Part shown: one piece after another, positions 60,821-64,000 of the stretch
Numbering within the stretch: position 1 is the first letter of the stretch
How the letters are laid out: every line of letters starts with the position of its first letter
Origin: Pyrocephalus nanus
Taxonomy: Eukaryota; Chordata; Aves; Passeriformes; Tyrannidae
Direction of reading: 5' to 3'
Length of the DNA stretch: 64,000 nt
NCBI GenBank assembly: GCA_038380795.1
Contig: CM076265.1
Coordinates: forward strand, 1,798,001-1,862,000
Made by a program: the position numbers and the translations under genes
Notes under the pieces: generated by a model
Seen by the model: only the letters and a program-made list of their open reading frames with translations
What the model was told of the DNA's origin: nothing
Databases searched by the model: none

Positions 60821-63539
60821 CCATGATCCTCATGCAGATACTACTGGGAAGATTTGTTTATTTAATAACTACAAAGTAAACCTGCCTTGTTTTGAAGAAG
60901 TTGATGTGCTGACCACAAACTGGATTAGCTGCTTAAGATCTTTGCTTGAACTTGGACTGAAGTGGAGCAGCTCGGAGAGGGAATATCTCTTAGCTTGATT
61001 GTTGTTCTGTGTTGATGTTCTGTCAACTTTTATACTGCTTATTTTAGTTTATTATCTGGTTTATGGAGTCTCCTGGAGATTTAAGATAGATTTCTTGGGC
61101 GATGAGTGTTTGCCCTGCGCTAATGAATCAAAGATTGTTCTGGGTTACACATTGCTTTGGCTTTTGTTGGAAAGGACTCAGGGATAGTTGAAAGAATTTA
61201 TTGAAATTGCCAAAGTCTGACTCTTGAGTCAAGTGGTGTTTGCAGGAAGGGAAAGCAGAGCTTCCTTTCTGGGCTGTGTCAGGTGAGAGATGCAGGTAGC
61301 TGGGCAGTGAAAGGATGAGCGCTGTGAGGAGCTGTGCAAGGAGGGGAGCCATCAGTGCCTTTCTGCCCGTGCACTGCTCCAGGGCTCCTTCCTCTGCGTC
61401 CTCTAAATGGTAATTTTTTAATGGCTTTTAAGCAAATGAAGAATTTGGGATGTTATTCACAGCGATGGGATATTTCGCTGCTTCTGTCATATAAGAAAGT
61501 CCCCGGTGGGAAGACAAAAGGTAGAGATTTCAGTGCAACACAAGACTAGAGTTACTGATTAAAAATGGGGATGTAGCCAAGGCAGCAAATGTGTGTTGCT
61601 TCACCATTGCCCCTGGCAAGCTCAGACTTAGATATTCCTGTCACCACTCTGGCTGTTTGTTCTTCATAAAAACCTGTGGCTGAAACACTTGTTCCCTCTT
61701 GAGGTGAATTCTTTTTTTCCAGCCTAGACAAGTGCACCAGCTGATGTTAAGGGAGAAAAAAAAAAAATAGCCAAAGCAAACCAAACAAAACTGGGCCAAT
61801 GTTTTCGAACAATTATGTGTTTAAAATGTGATGATTATTCTGCAGTGTCAGAAATAATTAGGAAATTATGTGCACTGCAATTTAGATGAATACATCAAGT
61901 AAAATAGTTACCTTTGTTGAAGGGATTAAAAGCTGCCCTGTCTTTACGAAAGGAATCTACTGCTTGTAGTGGATTGCATTTTGAAATTGCAGTTGTTTCA
62001 TGTTGCTATTTGTTATTGGGCTTTTTAAAATAATTTTCTGGTACTCACTGGAGGGAAAAACCTACTGGGGAAAAAAGGCTGTTCTGCAGCTGAAAAAAAA
62101 AAATCTTGCAATATATATAGGTACAATAGGGTATAATTTACTATTTTGAAAAGGTACTTGCAGACAGTTTTTACTTTCAGTATATTTTTTTCCACTTAGG
62201 ATCAAGTACTGAAAATACAGTAGACAACTCAGCACTGAAAATGTTGAAGTCTGTGTAGTAAGCTGTTTTTTGCCACACCTGAGGTACTCATGATAATGAG
62301 TATGTAAGAATTTTTGTCAGTTTTTTTTTTCCCCATTACTTTTTTTTTTTTACTTCAGATTTTGTTCTTGAAGGGAGCAGGTGTTAAATACTAACGTTGT
62401 TATGATGTTTCATCCCTATTTAGTATCATCTGAATCAGTGTTTAAATGATAACATATGCTGAGCCTGAATCTCAGTGCCTTGAACTTGAAACAATAGATT
62501 GGTAAACTCTGTAGAGCCTATAGACAAACTGGATTTATTTTGGCTGCATGTTTTCCAGGAGCAACATGAGTGTAGTTTTTGTTTGGTTTTTTTTTTTTTA
62601 ATTGGGAACAAAAGTTTTAATGGATATTTGCAGACGTGCAGAGCACGGCACAAATATTTTAATTACGTAGATCACATTTGGATTGCTGAAATGTAAATAA
62701 TGCCTTGTTCTCCCGGGAATACTTGAAGAGGTGCTCAAGACAGAAATGATTTGAGATAAATAAGACTTGCTCATCAAGAGAAAGGGGGAAGCTTAATTCT
62801 CCCACCCCTTCCCCCAGCTGAAGCCCTTTTTAAGCCATAACTGAAGTGTCTCCACAAATAGGAGATGGACTGTGAGCTGCTGGACCTGCTCAATGAAATG
62901 ATCATAACATTTTGACAACAAAGCACATTTCTTCTAACCTCTTTTGTGGAAGTCCCTCAGTATTTCAGCTTTCCCGAGGTGGAAAATGCTATTGCTTTTG
63001 GTTATATTTTGGCAAGATTATGTGATCACACTTAGGTTTAGAAATTAAACTTGGTTATACAAGCATGGCCCACGGTTTGCATCTTTTACAAAAATTAAAG
63101 AGTGTTCTGTTTTGTGGTTGCTCTACAGAAGGAATTGAAAGACAAGGGAAAGCTTCTTCTTGCTGCTAAATGTTTGAGTGGGACTCAGAGATCCATTGCA
63201 ATGCAGTTTTTTTTTTTTTTACAACTTGAATTTGACTGTCCTGTCTTTTGGGTAAAGGTACTATAAATGTTTAAGAAATGTCACTTCCACTCAAAATTGC
63301 TTACTCTGGTTTTGGCCATATGTTTTGAAAAAAACGAAAGAGAAATAATATCTGCCTTGTTTTGCCCTCTGAAATCTAAGTAAGAGGATATTATGAGGCA
63401 GAAAGTACTATTTTTATACTCTCCATCACCTTTGTTAACATTTTATTAGACATAAATCATGTAGTTTCGGGCTGCACAGTGACAATATGGTTCACCGTGT
63501 ATTCTATTTTTATAACTTTATTTAAAACTGACATGTAAC

Positions 63540-63990
63540 TTGCTGTACCTGAAACCCCAAGTGAGCCAGTTATTGGAGTGTAACAAAGTTTTGACGTCAG
63601 AACTGCTATTTATTCCGCTGGCAACCATTAGCGATGCATTACCCTTTGGCACTCGTGTTTTCAGAAACACGGTTAAATTTTTATGACTGGTGCTGGCCAA
63701 TTAGGAGCCTTTCTCAAGATAGAAATAAGGGAAGGGATCTTTTTTTATAACTCGCTAAATGTAGCTTTCCAGAAACAAGAGAATAAAAATATAAATGATT
63801 GCCCTCAGAGTTCCCAAAACATACTACCGAGCCACAACACTCCAGCTCGCCTGCTCGCTGTGCACGTGGATTCGAGAGGCAGGGGTTAAGCTGGGCTGCC
63901 TTGGCAAATGCATGAGCCTTTATTAGAATTTAATGTAATTACAGCTGAGTCATCCTTGCAGGTCATCCTGGAGCTTCAGGAGGATGTGAA
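63540..63990. other. Candidate conserved non-coding element
   Basis: Balanced composition, scattered CpGs and motifs such as GACGTCA, GCCAATTAGG and TAATGTAATTACAGC, quite unlike the neighbouring A/T-rich intron. It has no coding similarity and may continue past the window edge. It is judged on texture only. Confidence 0.3.
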
Positions 63991-64000
63991 AGACTTGGCC

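Larger units (their letters stand above)
50901..64000. other. METTL15 intron 3 (runs off the right edge)
   Basis: No frame matching the next human segment (after the ELYP equivalent: IRAMLGQFSQAEALL, DLGCSSMQLD) was found on the plus strand. The stretch holds four CR1 pieces, long A tracts at 56,857-56,922 and a candidate conserved element at its right end. The rest is AT-rich and featureless. Confidence 0.65.

Noticed and set aside
50901..64000. Search for METTL15 exon 4 (GQFSQAEALL, DLGCSS)
   Set aside because: No matching frame was found on the plus strand. It is assumed to lie beyond position 64,000.

Overview
The window is vertebrate nuclear DNA, almost certainly from a bird. It holds two genes arranged head to head: KIF18A on the minus strand and METTL15 on the plus strand, the same pair that sits divergently on human 11p14. 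Avian origin is inferred from several CR1 LINE remnants, including the typical CR1 3' end with the ATTCTATGATTCT motif, and from the short KIF18A introns. The species cannot be named from the sequence.

Left part, 1 to about 20,780. From right to left this holds KIF18A exon 1 (non-coding) and twelve coding exons (exons 2-13). They encode about 649 residues, running from the initiator Met to a point in the tail just after the PP1-docking-like motif. The exons join in frame with canonical GT-AG borders and match the known KIF18A motor and coiled coil. The last roughly 240 residues expected from the human protein are not recognisable here and probably lie left of position 1. The stretch 1-6,732 would then be the following intron.

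Centre, about 20,200-21,450. A CpG island carries a very compact bidirectional promoter. Only 115 bp separate the METTL15 exon 1 splice donor from the first KIF18A donor. Within it are a CHR element and a CCAAT box oriented for KIF18A, and a perfect CRE. On the KIF18A side lies a degenerate GC-rich minisatellite with a 50-55 bp period. Every copy carries a GGTGAGT splice-donor consensus, and two copies have a G-quadruplex motif running straight into that donor. This is the most unusual structure in the window.

Right part, 20,895-64,000. METTL15 (mitochondrial 12S rRNA m4C methyltransferase, RsmH/MraW family) has a short non-coding exon 1, exon 2 (targeting peptide and N-terminus) and exon 3 (SAM-binding motif I). 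Intron 2 is about 28.3 kb. Exon 4 and later exons were not found, so intron 3 probably runs off the right edge. The introns hold CR1 fragments, a frameshifted LINE reverse-transcriptase remnant, a possible U2 snRNA pseudogene, simple repeats, a GC-rich patch of unknown nature and several stretches that look like conserved non-coding elements.

The two genes have unrelated products: a mitotic kinetochore-microtubule motor and a mitochondrial rRNA methylase. They share only the promoter. All exon coordinates were worked out by hand from reading frame, family similarity and splice consensus.
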